A model generated the notes under the pieces. That model did not search any database, was not told the DNA's origin, and saw nothing but the letters and a program-made list of their open reading frames with translations. Shown here one piece after another: positions 25,973 through 35,355 of a stretch of DNA of 64,000 nt (position 1 is the stretch's first letter; each line of letters opens with the position of its first letter). The translations under genes and the position numbers were made by a program. The DNA lies in contig NZ_JACJUK010000006.1 in assembly GCF_014235875.1 (NCBI RefSeq), positions 1 to 64,000 on the forward strand. Reading direction: 5' to 3'. The DNA comes from Croceivirga lutea (GTDB taxonomy: Bacteria; Bacteroidota; Bacteroidia; Flavobacteriales; Flavobacteriaceae).

Positions 25973-27265
25973 CTAGCCCTCAATACCGGCAACTTCCTTT
26001 TCCTTTTTTCGACTATTTTGTGAAGATACTTTATTTGAGGATTTTAAAAGTTGTTTCATCTCCTCAGGCTTATACCCTTCTAATAAATTGGCCATGGCTA
26101 CTTTTCTATTCGCTTTTGTGCCAGGGTGGCTTGCGAAATCTGGGTTATGTACCAACACCTTTTTTCGTAACCGTTGGGTTTGTGTGGGTAATAAGAATAC
26201 CGGTGCCATATAAAATAGGGTCCCTACCGCTACCACAATTACACATTGTAGTGTTATAGATAAGGTTTGTGAGCCCCAACTTAAACCAATAACCGCCATA
26301 TTAGCGAGTACAATCAATAGGGTAGCTTGTGCATGGCTAAAACCCTTTTGTAACAACCGGTGGTGCATATGGTTTTTATCTGCTGAAAACGGGCTACGAC
26401 CGTTGGCTATACGTATGCTAAATACGCGTAGGGTATCTAATAAGGGGTATGACAATACGGCCAATACCAATACTGGTGGGTGTGCTGTAGCAAAGGTACC
26501 GGTTGCCCCTACGGTTTGTAAAAAGGCAATGGCTAAAAAGCCCATTAAAAAGCCCATAAATAACGAGCCAGAGTCCCCCATAAACAGTCGGTTCTTTTTA
26601 GAGAGGTTAAAGCGTAAAAAGCCTAAACTTACCCCTGCCATGAGTATGGCTGGTAGCGCAAGGGCTAGTTGGCCTTCCCACAGAAAGCAGGCGGCAAAAA
26701 ACAAACCTACCAAGGTACTTACAGCTCCTGCTAAACCGTCGATACCATCAATAAGGTTATAGGCATTGCTAATTAACATATACACAAAAAAGCTAAAGGC
26801 TACAGAAACGGCGTAGGGCAATTGCTGTATGCCAAAAATGCCACCTAGACTATCTATACGTACGTCAGCCAAAAAGATAACTAAGGCTGCGGTAATAAAC
26901 TGGGCTATAAATTTTTTACGGGGGTGGAGGCCTATCATATCGTCTTTCATTCCTAAAAAGAACAATACGGTTAAAGCGGCTAAGAGCACTAAGGCTTTAG
27001 CCATGGCCGCTGCGGTAAGGCCTGCTAACACGGTTACGACCAAAAATACTACGGCAAAAGCTAAAAACATGGCTACGCCACCGTAAGTGGGTACACTGCT
27101 TTTATGCGCACTGCGGCCGTTAGGGTCGTCTAACAGTTTTTTGGAGTGACAAATTTTAATGATGATTGGACAAAACCTTGTGGTGAGCCAATAAGCGACA
27201 ACCAAGGCAAAGCCACTGAGTAGGTACGGGTTTTGGAGGTAGGGTTGTATTCTTTCTAAAAGCAT
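25973..27265 (-). CDS. Undecaprenyl-phosphate N-acetylaminosugar-1-phosphate transferase (WecA/MraY family)
   Basis: 430 residues, multi-helix membrane protein. WecA/TagO hallmarks: DDPNGR (46-51) with His54 and PTYGG (59-63), LIDGIDGLAG near 170 with the catalytic Asp pair, GDSGSLFMGF near 229 and KNHMHHRLL near 298. It transfers a GlcNAc-1-P-like group from a UDP-sugar to undecaprenyl phosphate, starting the lipid-linked repeat unit. It is first in the minus-strand operon. The C-terminus beyond ~360 is a charged cytoplasmic tail longer than in E. coli WecA. Its upstream side is occupied by the heptamer arrays. Confidence 0.92.
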   Translation of the reverse strand: MLLERIQPYLQNPYLLSGFALVVAYWLTTRFCPIIIKICHSKKLLDDPNGRSAHKSSVPTYGGVAMFLAFAVVFLVVTVLAGLTAAAMAKALVLLAALTVLFFLGMKDDMIGLHPRKKFIAQFITAALVIFLADVRIDSLGGIFGIQQLPYAVSVAFSFFVYMLISNAYNLIDGIDGLAGAVSTLVGLFFAACFLWEGQLALALPAILMAGVSLGFLRFNLSKKNRLFMGDSGSLFMGFLMGFLAIAFLQTVGATGTFATAHPPVLVLAVLSYPLLDTLRVFSIRIANGRSPFSADKNHMHHRLLQKGFSHAQATLLIVLANMAVIGLSWGSQTLSITLQCVIVVAVGTLFYMAPVFLLPTQTQRLRKKVLVHNPDFASHPGTKANRKVAMANLLEGYKPEEMKQLLKSSNKVSSQNSRKKEKEVAGIEG

Positions 27266-27507
27266 ATATGCTAAACTATTGCTGTGCTTTTAGGGGGAGA
27301 GTGCTAACAAGATACATAAGAACAATTTACAGGTTGTGTTTATGAGTCTGAAGCAATCTTGCACAAAAATTACATTCATTTTCGGCTCTAAAAGTATGAA
27401 TATCTGGTAAACCGCAATTGTATTTCGTCGATTTTTGTAAACTTTTTCGTATTTGGTAACATTTACTTTACAAAACTGGCAACTTCTAATTTTTTTTAAC
27501 AAAAGGC

Positions 27508-27750
<243 letters not shown>

Positions 27751-27751
27751 T

Positions 27752-27981
<230 letters not shown>

Positions 27982-28370
27982 AACCTCCAACTTCATCATT
28001 CGTTTTTTCAAAAATTCATATAAACTGTTAAACTTTTCAATATCCTATCAAACCCATAGAAAAAAGCTGTTACTTTCACTATACTATGTTAAAAACCTAA
28101 CAAAAAACTATAAAATACCCATGAATAGGTATTGCTCTATACCACTAGTTACTCGTATTTTTATACCTGATTTTAGCAAATATTAAACTTGCGTATTGTT
28201 GAATTTTCTTTCAACAGTAGATGCAAAAGAAATACAATCCCCGCCCTTTATTAGTAGTTGGTTTGTAGTCTTGGGGGAGGCTATTTACCAACAAACGTAG
28301 AGGGCTTGGTTTGTTTTAGCTCCTAGTTGTTTGGTGGGTTGCCAAGGCTCAAATTGCTATATTTATACCA
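27982..28370. other. Intergenic region upstream of the exonuclease gene, no gene recognised
   Basis: No convincing open frame or RNA gene. The 3' part (about 28230-28340) is richer in G/C than the rest, with a weak pairing of TTGGT and ACCAA around gtcttgggggaggc; this could be a 5' leader structure but is too weak to name. Confidence 0.4.
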
Positions 28371-29735
28371 ATGTATTGTATCATTGATGTTGAAACTACA
28401 GGCAACGGTGTTAAAGGAAATAAGGTCACCGAAATTGCTATTTTTAAATACGATGGCAACACCTTAGTTGATGAGTTTACCAGTTTGGTGAATCCGCAAG
28501 CTCCTATTCCACATTTTATTACAGCGCTTACTGGTATTGATGATAGCATGGTGGCTACGGCTCCCACGTTTGCTGAAATTGCCGATAGCATTTTGAATTT
28601 TACGGCGGACTGTATATTCGTTGCGCACTCTGTAAATTTTGATTACGGCGTTATCAAAGAAGAGTTTCGCCTTTTAGGTATTGATTTTGTGCGTAAAAAA
28701 CTGTGTACGGTGCGCCTATCTCGTAAATTATTACCGGGTTTGCGCTCGTATAGCTTGGGTAAATTATGTGCCGCTGAAGACATTCCCCTTACCGATAGAC
28801 ACCGCGCTCGTGGTGATGCGCATGCTACTGTTTTACTGTTTGAAAAACTTTTGAGACAGCCCGGAGCTAAAGACTTGCTTACCGCTTCGTTACATGCAAG
28901 AAGCCAAGAAGCTACGCTTCCGCCTCATTTAAATCGCACAGAACTGCTAAACCTTCCTAATCAACCGGGTATTTATTACTTTCTTGACAGCAATCATAAG
29001 ATTATTTATGTGGGTAAGGCCAATAACCTTAAAAAGCGTGTTTTAGGGCATTTTTATGATAAGAGTGAACACGAGCTTAAACTATGCCGAGAAGTAGCCC
29101 ATATTGATTTTGAACTGTCTGGTAGCGAACTGGTAGCGTTACTTATGGAGGCTGCCGCTATTAAAAAACACTGGCCCCGATTTAACCGAGCTCAAAAACG
29201 TAAACCGCGCCAATATGGTTTATTCACCTATGAAGACCGCCGTGGTGTGCAGCATTTGGGATTTGGATTATTAAGCAAACTACAGCAACCGCTAGCCACT
29301 TATAATAATCCTACAGATTGCCGAACGGTGTTAACTGAACTCTGTAAAGCCTTTGACTTGTGCCCAAAATACTGCCAGTTGGTAGCAGCTACTTTTGACT
29401 GTAAAACCCAAGCTAGTGTTTTTACTTGTAAAGGTATTTGCACAGCAGATGAGGCTATTGCCAATTATAATAAACGTGTAGAACAGGCTATAGCTGTATT
29501 AGAAGCTGCATCAGAAACGGTAGTTTTTAAAGAAAAAGGTCGCCACGCCCAAGAGTCAGCCTTTGTACTTATTGAAGCGGGAATTTATAGGGGCTACGGA
29601 TTTGTGCCCGAAACAGCGGTGATAACAGACCCAGCTGAACTAGAAACCTATTTAATTCCGCAACAAAACTCTCCAGATATTGAGCGCATTTTAAACTCAT
29701 ACAAACGAAAGCGTATGGTTTTAACAACAACATAA
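28371..29735 (+). CDS. DnaQ-type 3'-5' exonuclease fused to a UvrC-like GIY-YIG domain
   Basis: 454 residues. N-terminal DEDDh exonuclease: ExoI DVETTG (6-11), ExoII AHSVNFDYG (~84-92), ExoIII HRARGDAHA (~144-152). Central GIY-YIG domain from ~196: QPGIYYFLD, IYVGKANNLKKRV, then LVALLMEAAAIKKHWPRFN as in the UvrC/Cho N-terminal nuclease. The C-terminal part keeps a Cys-rich segment (CPKYCQ, CKGICTADEA) resembling the UvrC Cys region. Bacteroidota commonly carry this architecture; a role in DNA repair is expected but not demonstrated. It is divergent from the polysaccharide locus. Confidence 0.9.
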   Translation: MYCIIDVETTGNGVKGNKVTEIAIFKYDGNTLVDEFTSLVNPQAPIPHFITALTGIDDSMVATAPTFAEIADSILNFTADCIFVAHSVNFDYGVIKEEFRLLGIDFVRKKLCTVRLSRKLLPGLRSYSLGKLCAAEDIPLTDRHRARGDAHATVLLFEKLLRQPGAKDLLTASLHARSQEATLPPHLNRTELLNLPNQPGIYYFLDSNHKIIYVGKANNLKKRVLGHFYDKSEHELKLCREVAHIDFELSGSELVALLMEAAAIKKHWPRFNRAQKRKPRQYGLFTYEDRRGVQHLGFGLLSKLQQPLATYNNPTDCRTVLTELCKAFDLCPKYCQLVAATFDCKTQASVFTCKGICTADEAIANYNKRVEQAIAVLEAASETVVFKEKGRHAQESAFVLIEAGIYRGYGFVPETAVITDPAELETYLIPQQNSPDIERILNSYKRKRMVLTTT

Positions 29736-29776
29736 GGGGGTTTTGTTTACCTTTAATAGACCAAAAAATTCCAACC

Positions 29777-30853
29777 TTGAACTTCTTTGTAAACTCCAAA
29801 CCCATTATTGGTTTTAACGATACTATTCTTGTAGTTCTTGGTATAATTTCAAACACAGCAATTTTTATTGGTATTTTTTATCAAGGGGCGTTTATAGATG
29901 TTCCCTTTACACATTTTATATTTAAAACCTTAGAATACCTGCTTATAATCACCGCAGTTTGGTTGACCTTAAGGTATCTTTTTCTATTAATTGCTAAAAG
30001 ATATACGGGACGAGAAAATAGAAAAATTAGACTCGCTTTTCTCCCTTTTTTGTTTATACCTTTTTTTATTTTGGTATATGGCTATTTAGAATATGTTCAA
30101 CCAATTTTTATAGCTATTTATGACCCGTATTATGCGCAACCCAACCATAGCTATCTTATTTCTACAGGCTTTGTGGTCACATTGCTAGACATTGTTATTT
30201 ACACCGTTATTAATTATGCTAATCAACTGAATAATACGCAATTAGAAACGGAAATTTTATTACGAGAAAAAGCGGTGAGCGAATTAAATACGCTGAAAAA
30301 TCAATTGAGTCCGCATTTTTTATTTAATAGCCTTAATACCTTATTATATTTAATTGATGAGGATAAAGAAACCAGTAAAGACTTTATTTACAAACTTTCT
30401 TTTTTGTACCAAAAATTACTACAGTATTCCAACAAAGATTTTATTACCGTTTCTGAAGAATTGCAATACCTTAAAGCATATACTGGCTTGTTAGAAAAGC
30501 GCCATGGTGGTAAGCTAATTGTTGATCTAAAAATTGACCAAGCCGTAGGTCAGCTATTTCTAGTGCCTCTTTCCACGCAAATGGCTGTTGAAAATGCTGT
30601 AAAACACAATACCATTTCTAAGGCGCACCCCTTAACCATTACCATTTCTAATGAACCCTATTATATTGTTATCTCTAATAAACTAAAAGGTAAATTTGCT
30701 ATCGGCAATTCTTTAGGTATTGGGCTAGAAAACCTTCAAAAACGCTACAAGCTACTTAGCAATAGGGAAGTGTTTTATGAAAAAACAAATGACCTCTTTA
30801 TTTTAAAAATACCTTTACTAGATGCTTGGGAGTTAAAATTGAAGGAACGATAA
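29777..30853 (+). CDS. Sensor histidine kinase, LytS/YehU type
   Basis: 358 residues. Four membrane helices in the first ~150 residues, then a coiled linker and the His_kinase domain with SPHFLFNSLNTLLYLID (His180). The ATPase part retains ENAVKHN (Glu272, Asn273) and the G-box SLGIGLENLQKRY, so it should be active. The start is TTG; the paralogue downstream begins at the equivalent position with ATG, which supports this start. The input domain has no known ligand-binding fold. It lies 122 bp upstream of a paralogous kinase gene and a LytTR regulator gene, which likely receives its phosphate. Confidence 0.88.
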   Translation: MNFFVNSKPIIGFNDTILVVLGIISNTAIFIGIFYQGAFIDVPFTHFIFKTLEYLLIITAVWLTLRYLFLLIAKRYTGRENRKIRLAFLPFLFIPFFILVYGYLEYVQPIFIAIYDPYYAQPNHSYLISTGFVVTLLDIVIYTVINYANQLNNTQLETEILLREKAVSELNTLKNQLSPHFLFNSLNTLLYLIDEDKETSKDFIYKLSFLYQKLLQYSNKDFITVSEELQYLKAYTGLLEKRHGGKLIVDLKIDQAVGQLFLVPLSTQMAVENAVKHNTISKAHPLTITISNEPYYIVISNKLKGKFAIGNSLGIGLENLQKRYKLLSNREVFYEKTNDLFILKIPLLDAWELKLKER

Positions 30854-30925
30854 GATTTTTCTTTCACTAAAAAGAAGACGTATTACAGTCTAAAGTTAAA
30901 TTTATACACTTTATTTTAGTTTTTG

Positions 30926-30956
30926 TTTGTTTTAACTAAATAGATTACTACCTTTT
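30926..30956 (+). promoter_or_regulatory. Bacteroidota-type promoter upstream of the second kinase gene
   Basis: TTTG (30926-30929), a 19-bp spacer and TACCTTTT (30949-30956; one mismatch to TANNTTTG) lie 20 bp before the ATG. Spacing and composition fit the Bacteroidota housekeeping promoter, so the second kinase and the regulator may be transcribed separately from the first kinase. Confidence 0.6.
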
Positions 30957-30975
30957 ACCTAATCAAACAACCATA

Positions 30976-32049
30976 ATGTTTTACGATAGTCAAAAAACGC
31001 TACTCGGGTTCGATGACCGCATCATTGTACTCGTTGGTGTACTTGTAAATACACACACCGTTATGGCCATGTATTATACAGACTCTTTTTTAAATGTAGA
31101 CCGTACCTCTTATTTTATTAAATGGACAGGTGAATTTTTGTTGGTGCTTATCCTATGGCTAGTTATGCGTTTTTTGTACTTAAAATTGATAAAACAATAT
31201 AGGGGAATCTTAAATTTTAAAAAGCGCTGGGCTATTATACCCTTGTTCTTACTGCCTTATTTTGGCATTTGCTTGCTTCACTTTAATTACGTGCAACCCT
31301 ATTTTGATTGGAACTATCCTGAATTTGAAGAACCTTCAACTTTTGCCCAAATGGTGACTGGTGTTATCATCTTTTTTTTAGACATCAGTATTTATGAAGG
31401 TTTACACTTTTTTGCTGAAGCCAAGGATAATGAGATTAAACAAGAACAACTGCGGAAAGAAAAGTTGGGTGCGGAGTTAAACTCACTTAAAAACAATTTG
31501 AGTCCACATTTTTTATACAACAGCTTAAACACGCTCATGTTTTATATTGATAGTGATCCAGAAGCAGCCAAAGAATATGTTATTTGCCTATCTAAGTTAT
31601 TTAAAAACTTTTCAGAAAATTCTGAACGTGAGCTTATAAGTATCAGAAAAGAACTACAAGCAGCGGAATTGTATGGGTATTTAATAAAAAAACGTTTTCA
31701 AGAGAATTTGACTATAAATTTTGAAATAAGTCCGTTACTTTACGATAAGAAAATAGTACCTTTTTCAATACAAGCAGCCATTGAAGACGCTGTAGCCAAA
31801 AACACTATAACTAAATCTAAGCCATTAACTATCAATATTTTAAACAATGGAGAATATATTGAAGTTCACAACACCAATCAACCAAAAATAACTTTTAACA
31901 CCTATAATTCTGAAACCATAAAGAATATCATAAATTCGTACAATATTCGTTCTAAAAAACGAGTAGTTGTTGAAGAAAAGCCAAATAATTTTGTAGTTCG
32001 GCTTCCAATTCTTACATTTTCAGACTTAAACACTTCCAACATTAACTAA
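30976..32049 (+). CDS. LytS-type sensor kinase paralogue with degraded ATP-binding domain
   Basis: 357 residues, same layout as the preceding kinase: four membrane helices, coiled linker, and SPHFLYNSLNTLMFYID with the phospho-acceptor His178. The ATPase half has decayed: the N-box reads EDAVAKN (Asp271 replaces the essential Asn, and KHN becomes AKN), and the glycine box seen in the paralogue (SLGIGLENL) is replaced by SETIKNIIN without glycines. The protein therefore probably cannot bind ATP normally and may work as a partner or phospho-acceptor for the active kinase. Its stop overlaps the regulator start (TAATG). Confidence 0.88.
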   Translation: MFYDSQKTLLGFDDRIIVLVGVLVNTHTVMAMYYTDSFLNVDRTSYFIKWTGEFLLVLILWLVMRFLYLKLIKQYRGILNFKKRWAIIPLFLLPYFGICLLHFNYVQPYFDWNYPEFEEPSTFAQMVTGVIIFFLDISIYEGLHFFAEAKDNEIKQEQLRKEKLGAELNSLKNNLSPHFLYNSLNTLMFYIDSDPEAAKEYVICLSKLFKNFSENSERELISIRKELQAAELYGYLIKKRFQENLTINFEISPLLYDKKIVPFSIQAAIEDAVAKNTITKSKPLTINILNNGEYIEVHNTNQPKITFNTYNSETIKNIINSYNIRSKKRVVVEEKPNNFVVRLPILTFSDLNTSNIN

Positions 32050-32852
32050 TGAATATCACAATGGAGTCACCCCTTCGCATCGTCATTGTAGAAGACGAAC
32101 CCGTTTCAAGCATTTATTTAGAGAAAAAAATAAGTGAAACAGGCAAATCTTTTCAAGTTGTTGGTAAAGTAGATAGCGTTTCTGACGGACTAATCTATTT
32201 TACCGAAAACACTTCTTATGATTTGGTTTTTATGGATATTCAATTGGGTGATGGTACTTGCTTTGATTTATTGAATGAAGTTCGTATTCAAAAACCCATC
32301 ATCTTTTGTACCACTTTTGATAATTATGCCATGCAGGCGTTTAAATACAACAGTATAGATTATCTATTAAAACCGGTAAATAGCGAAGATGTGGATAACG
32401 CTTTGGCTAAATACTCTAGCATCTACAGCAGTGATACCGCTACAGGAGATGATTATTTTAACCGTTTAGATAATGCGTTAAAATCTTTACAACAAACCCC
32501 TGCCACTAAGAAAAAACGCTTTTTAATTCGTACGGAAAATCATTTAGAGATTGTTTACATAGAAGATATTGTCTGCTTTTATTCCGAGGAAGGGCAATCG
32601 TACATTGTAGATAACAAAGGCGCCATATTTTCTACTGAATATACTTTAGACCGTATTGAAGAAATGGTAAGTTCAGATGAGTTTTTTAGAATTAATAGAA
32701 AAGCCATGATACGTATTGAAACTATAAAGTCTATAGAAGACTACGTAAATAACCGGCTTAAAGTCTTCTTGAATATAGATGCCATAAGTTTTGACCTCAT
32801 TGTAAGTAGAAACCGCGTAAAAGAGTTTAAAAATTGGATTCGCGGTAATTAA
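32049..32852 (+). CDS. LytTR response regulator
   Basis: 267 residues. Receiver domain (~9-130): acidic pair VEDEP, phospho-acceptor Asp63 in VFMDIQL, conserved Thr in FCTTFD and Lys in YLLKPV. LytTR DNA-binding domain (~155-265): FLIRTENHLEIVYIEDIVCFYSEEG, FFRINRKAMI, and VSRNRVKEFKNWI. It is coupled to the upstream kinase by a one-base overlap. It is a cytoplasmic transcription regulator; its targets are unknown. Confidence 0.92.
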   Translation: MNITMESPLRIVIVEDEPVSSIYLEKKISETGKSFQVVGKVDSVSDGLIYFTENTSYDLVFMDIQLGDGTCFDLLNEVRIQKPIIFCTTFDNYAMQAFKYNSIDYLLKPVNSEDVDNALAKYSSIYSSDTATGDDYFNRLDNALKSLQQTPATKKKRFLIRTENHLEIVYIEDIVCFYSEEGQSYIVDNKGAIFSTEYTLDRIEEMVSSDEFFRINRKAMIRIETIKSIEDYVNNRLKVFLNIDAISFDLIVSRNRVKEFKNWIRGN

Positions 32853-32860
32853 AAACGTAC

Positions 32861-32962
32861 TTATTTTCTACGTTTCATTTCTTTATACATCTTAGCTACA
32901 AAGATGAGCCAGATAAGAAATATCACCGAAACCGCTATAGAGTATATTAAAATAAAATCCAT
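32861..32962 (-). CDS. Small membrane protein (33 aa), second of a coupled pair
   Basis: Frame: starts MDFILIYSIAVSVIFLIWLI, one transmembrane helix (about 3-24), and ends in a basic tail KEMKRRK. Its ATG overlaps the stop codon of the 60-residue gene upstream as TAATG, strong evidence that it is translated. The N-out/C-in arrangement is suggested by the positive tail. It resembles short membrane-anchored subunits in form only; no family was recognised. Confidence 0.62.
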   Translation of the reverse strand: MDFILIYSIAVSVIFLIWLIFVAKMYKEMKRRK

Positions 32963-33144
32963 TAGTCTCGATATTTAAGGTAATTCATAAACCCCAAAAT
33001 TGTTGGAGCCCAAAATGCGATAAAAATTGCGTCTAGTTTTTTTCCGGTCAGGAAAAGATATTCAGCAGTTATAATTATACCTACTACAACTAAAAGCATA
33101 ATAATATTCATTATGCCTATTTTTTCAATTAATTCCCTGAACAT
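32962..33144 (-). CDS. Small membrane protein (60 aa), first of a coupled pair
   Basis: Two hydrophobic segments (about 12-32, IMLLVVVGIIITAEYLFLTG, and 38-54, IFIAFWAPTILGFMNYL) with a short GKK turn between them and an ending LKYRD. This looks like a two-helix inner-membrane hairpin protein. It is followed without a gap by a 33-residue membrane protein. No family was recognised; function unknown. It is convergent with the LytTR regulator gene. Confidence 0.65.
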   Translation of the reverse strand: MFRELIEKIGIMNIIMLLVVVGIIITAEYLFLTGKKLDAIFIAFWAPTILGFMNYLKYRD

Positions 33145-33309
33145 TTATAATCAAATAGTGAATAACCTACGGTAAAGATAGGAAATAGATTAATGCGAAA
33201 TGTAAATTTATTGTGATTTTCTTAACTGTTTTGTTTAAGATAAAACAACTATCACTAGAACAATTACCTAAAACCCTCCGCTTTATTCTTAAATTTTTCT
33301 TAAATAAGT

Positions 33310-34089
33310 TTAAGAAATTGTAGGGGTAAGCATCACCGTAAACATTGCCTTTTCACTTAAATATTGAAAGCCTTCGTGCAATTTGTTCTGTTCAACGGCA
33401 TACGGATAAAACGAAATGGGCTCTAAACAAACCATATTGTTCACTTCTGTCCAGCACATAAAATTGCCAAAACCCTTGGTGGTAATTGTTAGCTCTTGGG
33501 CGTCTTTTAAAACTAGCTTTTCACAATTTGCTACTTCTAAAGCTCTACTACCTACAGCCAAGATTTCTTCTAGGGTTATCACTTTTTCTTTTGCTATTAC
33601 AAAAGCATTTGCGGTGTGTAATTTAAAGGCTGGATGGTACCCCAGCATAAAAGGCATGTCTTGCTCACCATCGATTACAAAACGTATTTCTAAGCCTTCT
33701 TTGGTAAGCCTAAAATGCTTCTCAAAACTAAAATTATAAGGCCATACCAACCATTGCTTCGTAGATTTTTCAGGAAATTTTGAATTTTTTATGGGCGTAC
33801 CCGCACGATACGTTTTTGAGAAAATAGCTGAAGTAGCTCCATTTTCTTCTAATACATATGGAAATTGGCGTAACAACCCATGCTGGTCTTGTATAGCTGT
33901 ACTGCGAGGCACTTGAACTTGAAAACCAGCTTCATTCACCGGCCCAATGATAGGAAACATCTCTGTATCTGCACTACCCCAACCTGGGCTTCCTTTTTGG
34001 TGTATAAATTCATGACCGTTTACTGTATAACTAACCAATTCGCCCGCATCAATTTTTACATTCTGGTTTTCGAATTCTAAAGCTATCAT
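33310..34089 (-). CDS. Aldose 1-epimerase family protein
   Basis: 259 residues. Beta-sandwich mutarotase-like sequence with MLGYHPAFKL carrying the catalytic-type His and CLEPISF carrying the catalytic-type Glu; PRSTAIQDQHGLLRQF contains the first conserved His. Related proteins include aldose 1-epimerases and glucose-6-phosphate 1-epimerase-like YeaD; the substrate cannot be assigned. No signal peptide, so cytoplasmic. It follows the LolC/E-like permease gene by 21 bp and is probably co-transcribed. Confidence 0.85.
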   Translation of the reverse strand: MIALEFENQNVKIDAGELVSYTVNGHEFIHQKGSPGWGSADTEMFPIIGPVNEAGFQVQVPRSTAIQDQHGLLRQFPYVLEENGATSAIFSKTYRAGTPIKNSKFPEKSTKQWLVWPYNFSFEKHFRLTKEGLEIRFVIDGEQDMPFMLGYHPAFKLHTANAFVIAKEKVITLEEILAVGSRALEVANCEKLVLKDAQELTITTKGFGNFMCWTEVNNMVCLEPISFYPYAVEQNKLHEGFQYLSEKAMFTVMLTPTIS

Positions 34090-34110
34090 TTCTTGTGTTT
34101 TTTGATTTTC

Positions 34111-35352
34111 TTACTCAAATTTAATCGCCTTAACCGGAGCTATTCTAGAAATGGCATAAGAAGGCACTAATAACATTAACGTACACAACACCAAAACCCC
34201 TACATTTAACAATACCACTGATGTTAGGTCTACATGCACGGGAATGTAATCTATGTAATACTGTTCTGGATTTGGAAATTTTAGAAACCGATATTTTCCT
34301 TGTAAATAAATGATTCCCAGTCCTATAAGATTACCCCAAAACAGACCCAATACTATTAAATAAGCGCCGTTATACACAAATATTTTACGAATACTCCAAT
34401 TGTTAGCACCCAAAGCTTTTAAAATACCAATCATTTGGGTGCGCTCTAAAATGAGCACTAGCAGCGCCGTTATCATATTAATGCCGCCTACAATTATCAT
34501 AATACCTATGATAAGCGCTATATTAAAATCAAAAAGGCTTATCCATTCAAAAATTTGAAAATAGTCGTTTTTAATGTTGCGCGTATCTAAATACGATTGG
34601 GTTTTGCCGTAGATTTCATTTGCCTTTTCTTCTAGCTCATCAAAATTGGTTAAAAACACCTCAAAATTACCTATTTGGTCTGCCTCCCATTTATTCATGC
34701 GCTGTATGTGCCTAATATCTACAAAGACAATATCTCTATCGAATTCTTCAAAACCGCTATCATAGATACCCACAATAGTAAATCTGCGGTTATTGGGTAA
34801 TTTATTTGGGTCGTTATCTTTTAAAAAAACCGAATAAAAGCTATCGCCCACACCTAGCTGCAACAAATTGGCTTTTAATTTAGATATTAAAACCTCATCA
34901 TTTAACTTTCCTGTATACCTAGGTAAGGCGCCTTCTATTAGAAAATCTTCTACATAAGACCAATCATAATCTGTTCCTACGCCTTTAGCTAACATACCTT
35001 CAAAGGTGTCTTCGGTTCTGATTATACCGCCTTTAGTGGCCACCCCTTGGATGTGTTTAATACCACTAACACTTTTAAAATCTGGATAAAAATCTTGCTG
35101 TATAGAAATGGGTGAGGTTGAAACTTCAGAGGCATTATTGTCATAATTCTGTATTTGAATATGACCATTAAAGGCCGCCACCTTTTCTCTTATCTTCTTT
35201 TTTAAACCCACCCCACTTGCCAAAGCTATGAGCATCATCACCAAACCAATACTAATTGCAGTAATGGCAATTTTTAGGATTGGCGCAGAAATACTACTTT
35301 TAGTTTCGCCGCCTTTTACTAAGCGTTTGGCTATAAAATATTCTAAGTTCAA
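34111..35352 (-). CDS. ABC transporter permease, LolC/LolE-like (FtsX family)
   Basis: 413 residues. One N-terminal helix (ILKIAITAISIGLVMMLIALASGVG, ~26-50), a large periplasmic MacB-type domain, and three C-terminal helices including GIMIIVGGINMITALLVLILERTQMIGILKALGA, the classical FtsX/LolE signature. Family members release lipoproteins from the inner membrane together with a LolD ATPase, not encoded nearby. The start is TTG; it is preferred because MNLEYFIAKRL is the conserved beginning of flavobacterial homologues and no upstream ATG exists in frame. It lies head-to-head with the NamZ gene, three bases apart. Confidence 0.87.
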   Translation of the reverse strand: MNLEYFIAKRLVKGGETKSSISAPILKIAITAISIGLVMMLIALASGVGLKKKIREKVAAFNGHIQIQNYDNNASEVSTSPISIQQDFYPDFKSVSGIKHIQGVATKGGIIRTEDTFEGMLAKGVGTDYDWSYVEDFLIEGALPRYTGKLNDEVLISKLKANLLQLGVGDSFYSVFLKDNDPNKLPNNRRFTIVGIYDSGFEEFDRDIVFVDIRHIQRMNKWEADQIGNFEVFLTNFDELEEKANEIYGKTQSYLDTRNIKNDYFQIFEWISLFDFNIALIIGIMIIVGGINMITALLVLILERTQMIGILKALGANNWSIRKIFVYNGAYLIVLGLFWGNLIGLGIIYLQGKYRFLKFPNPEQYYIDYIPVHVDLTSVVLLNVGVLVLCTLMLLVPSYAISRIAPVKAIKFE

Positions 35353-35355
35353 CAG

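Noticed and set aside
27290-27502. A 70-codon minus-strand frame upstream of the WecA-type gene
   Set aside because: No recognisable features; more likely the leader/promoter region of the operon.
28230-28340. Possible structured RNA or tRNA-like sequence before the exonuclease gene
   Set aside because: Only short pairings (TTGGT/ACCAA) could be found and no cloverleaf or known riboswitch core is present.
28371-29735. Treating the DnaQ-GIY-YIG gene as a third repeat-associated nuclease because heptamer arrays lie upstream
   Set aside because: It is a large two-domain repair-type enzyme, 390 bp from the arrays and not bracketed by them; the same kind of array at 37.5 kb has no nuclease nearby.
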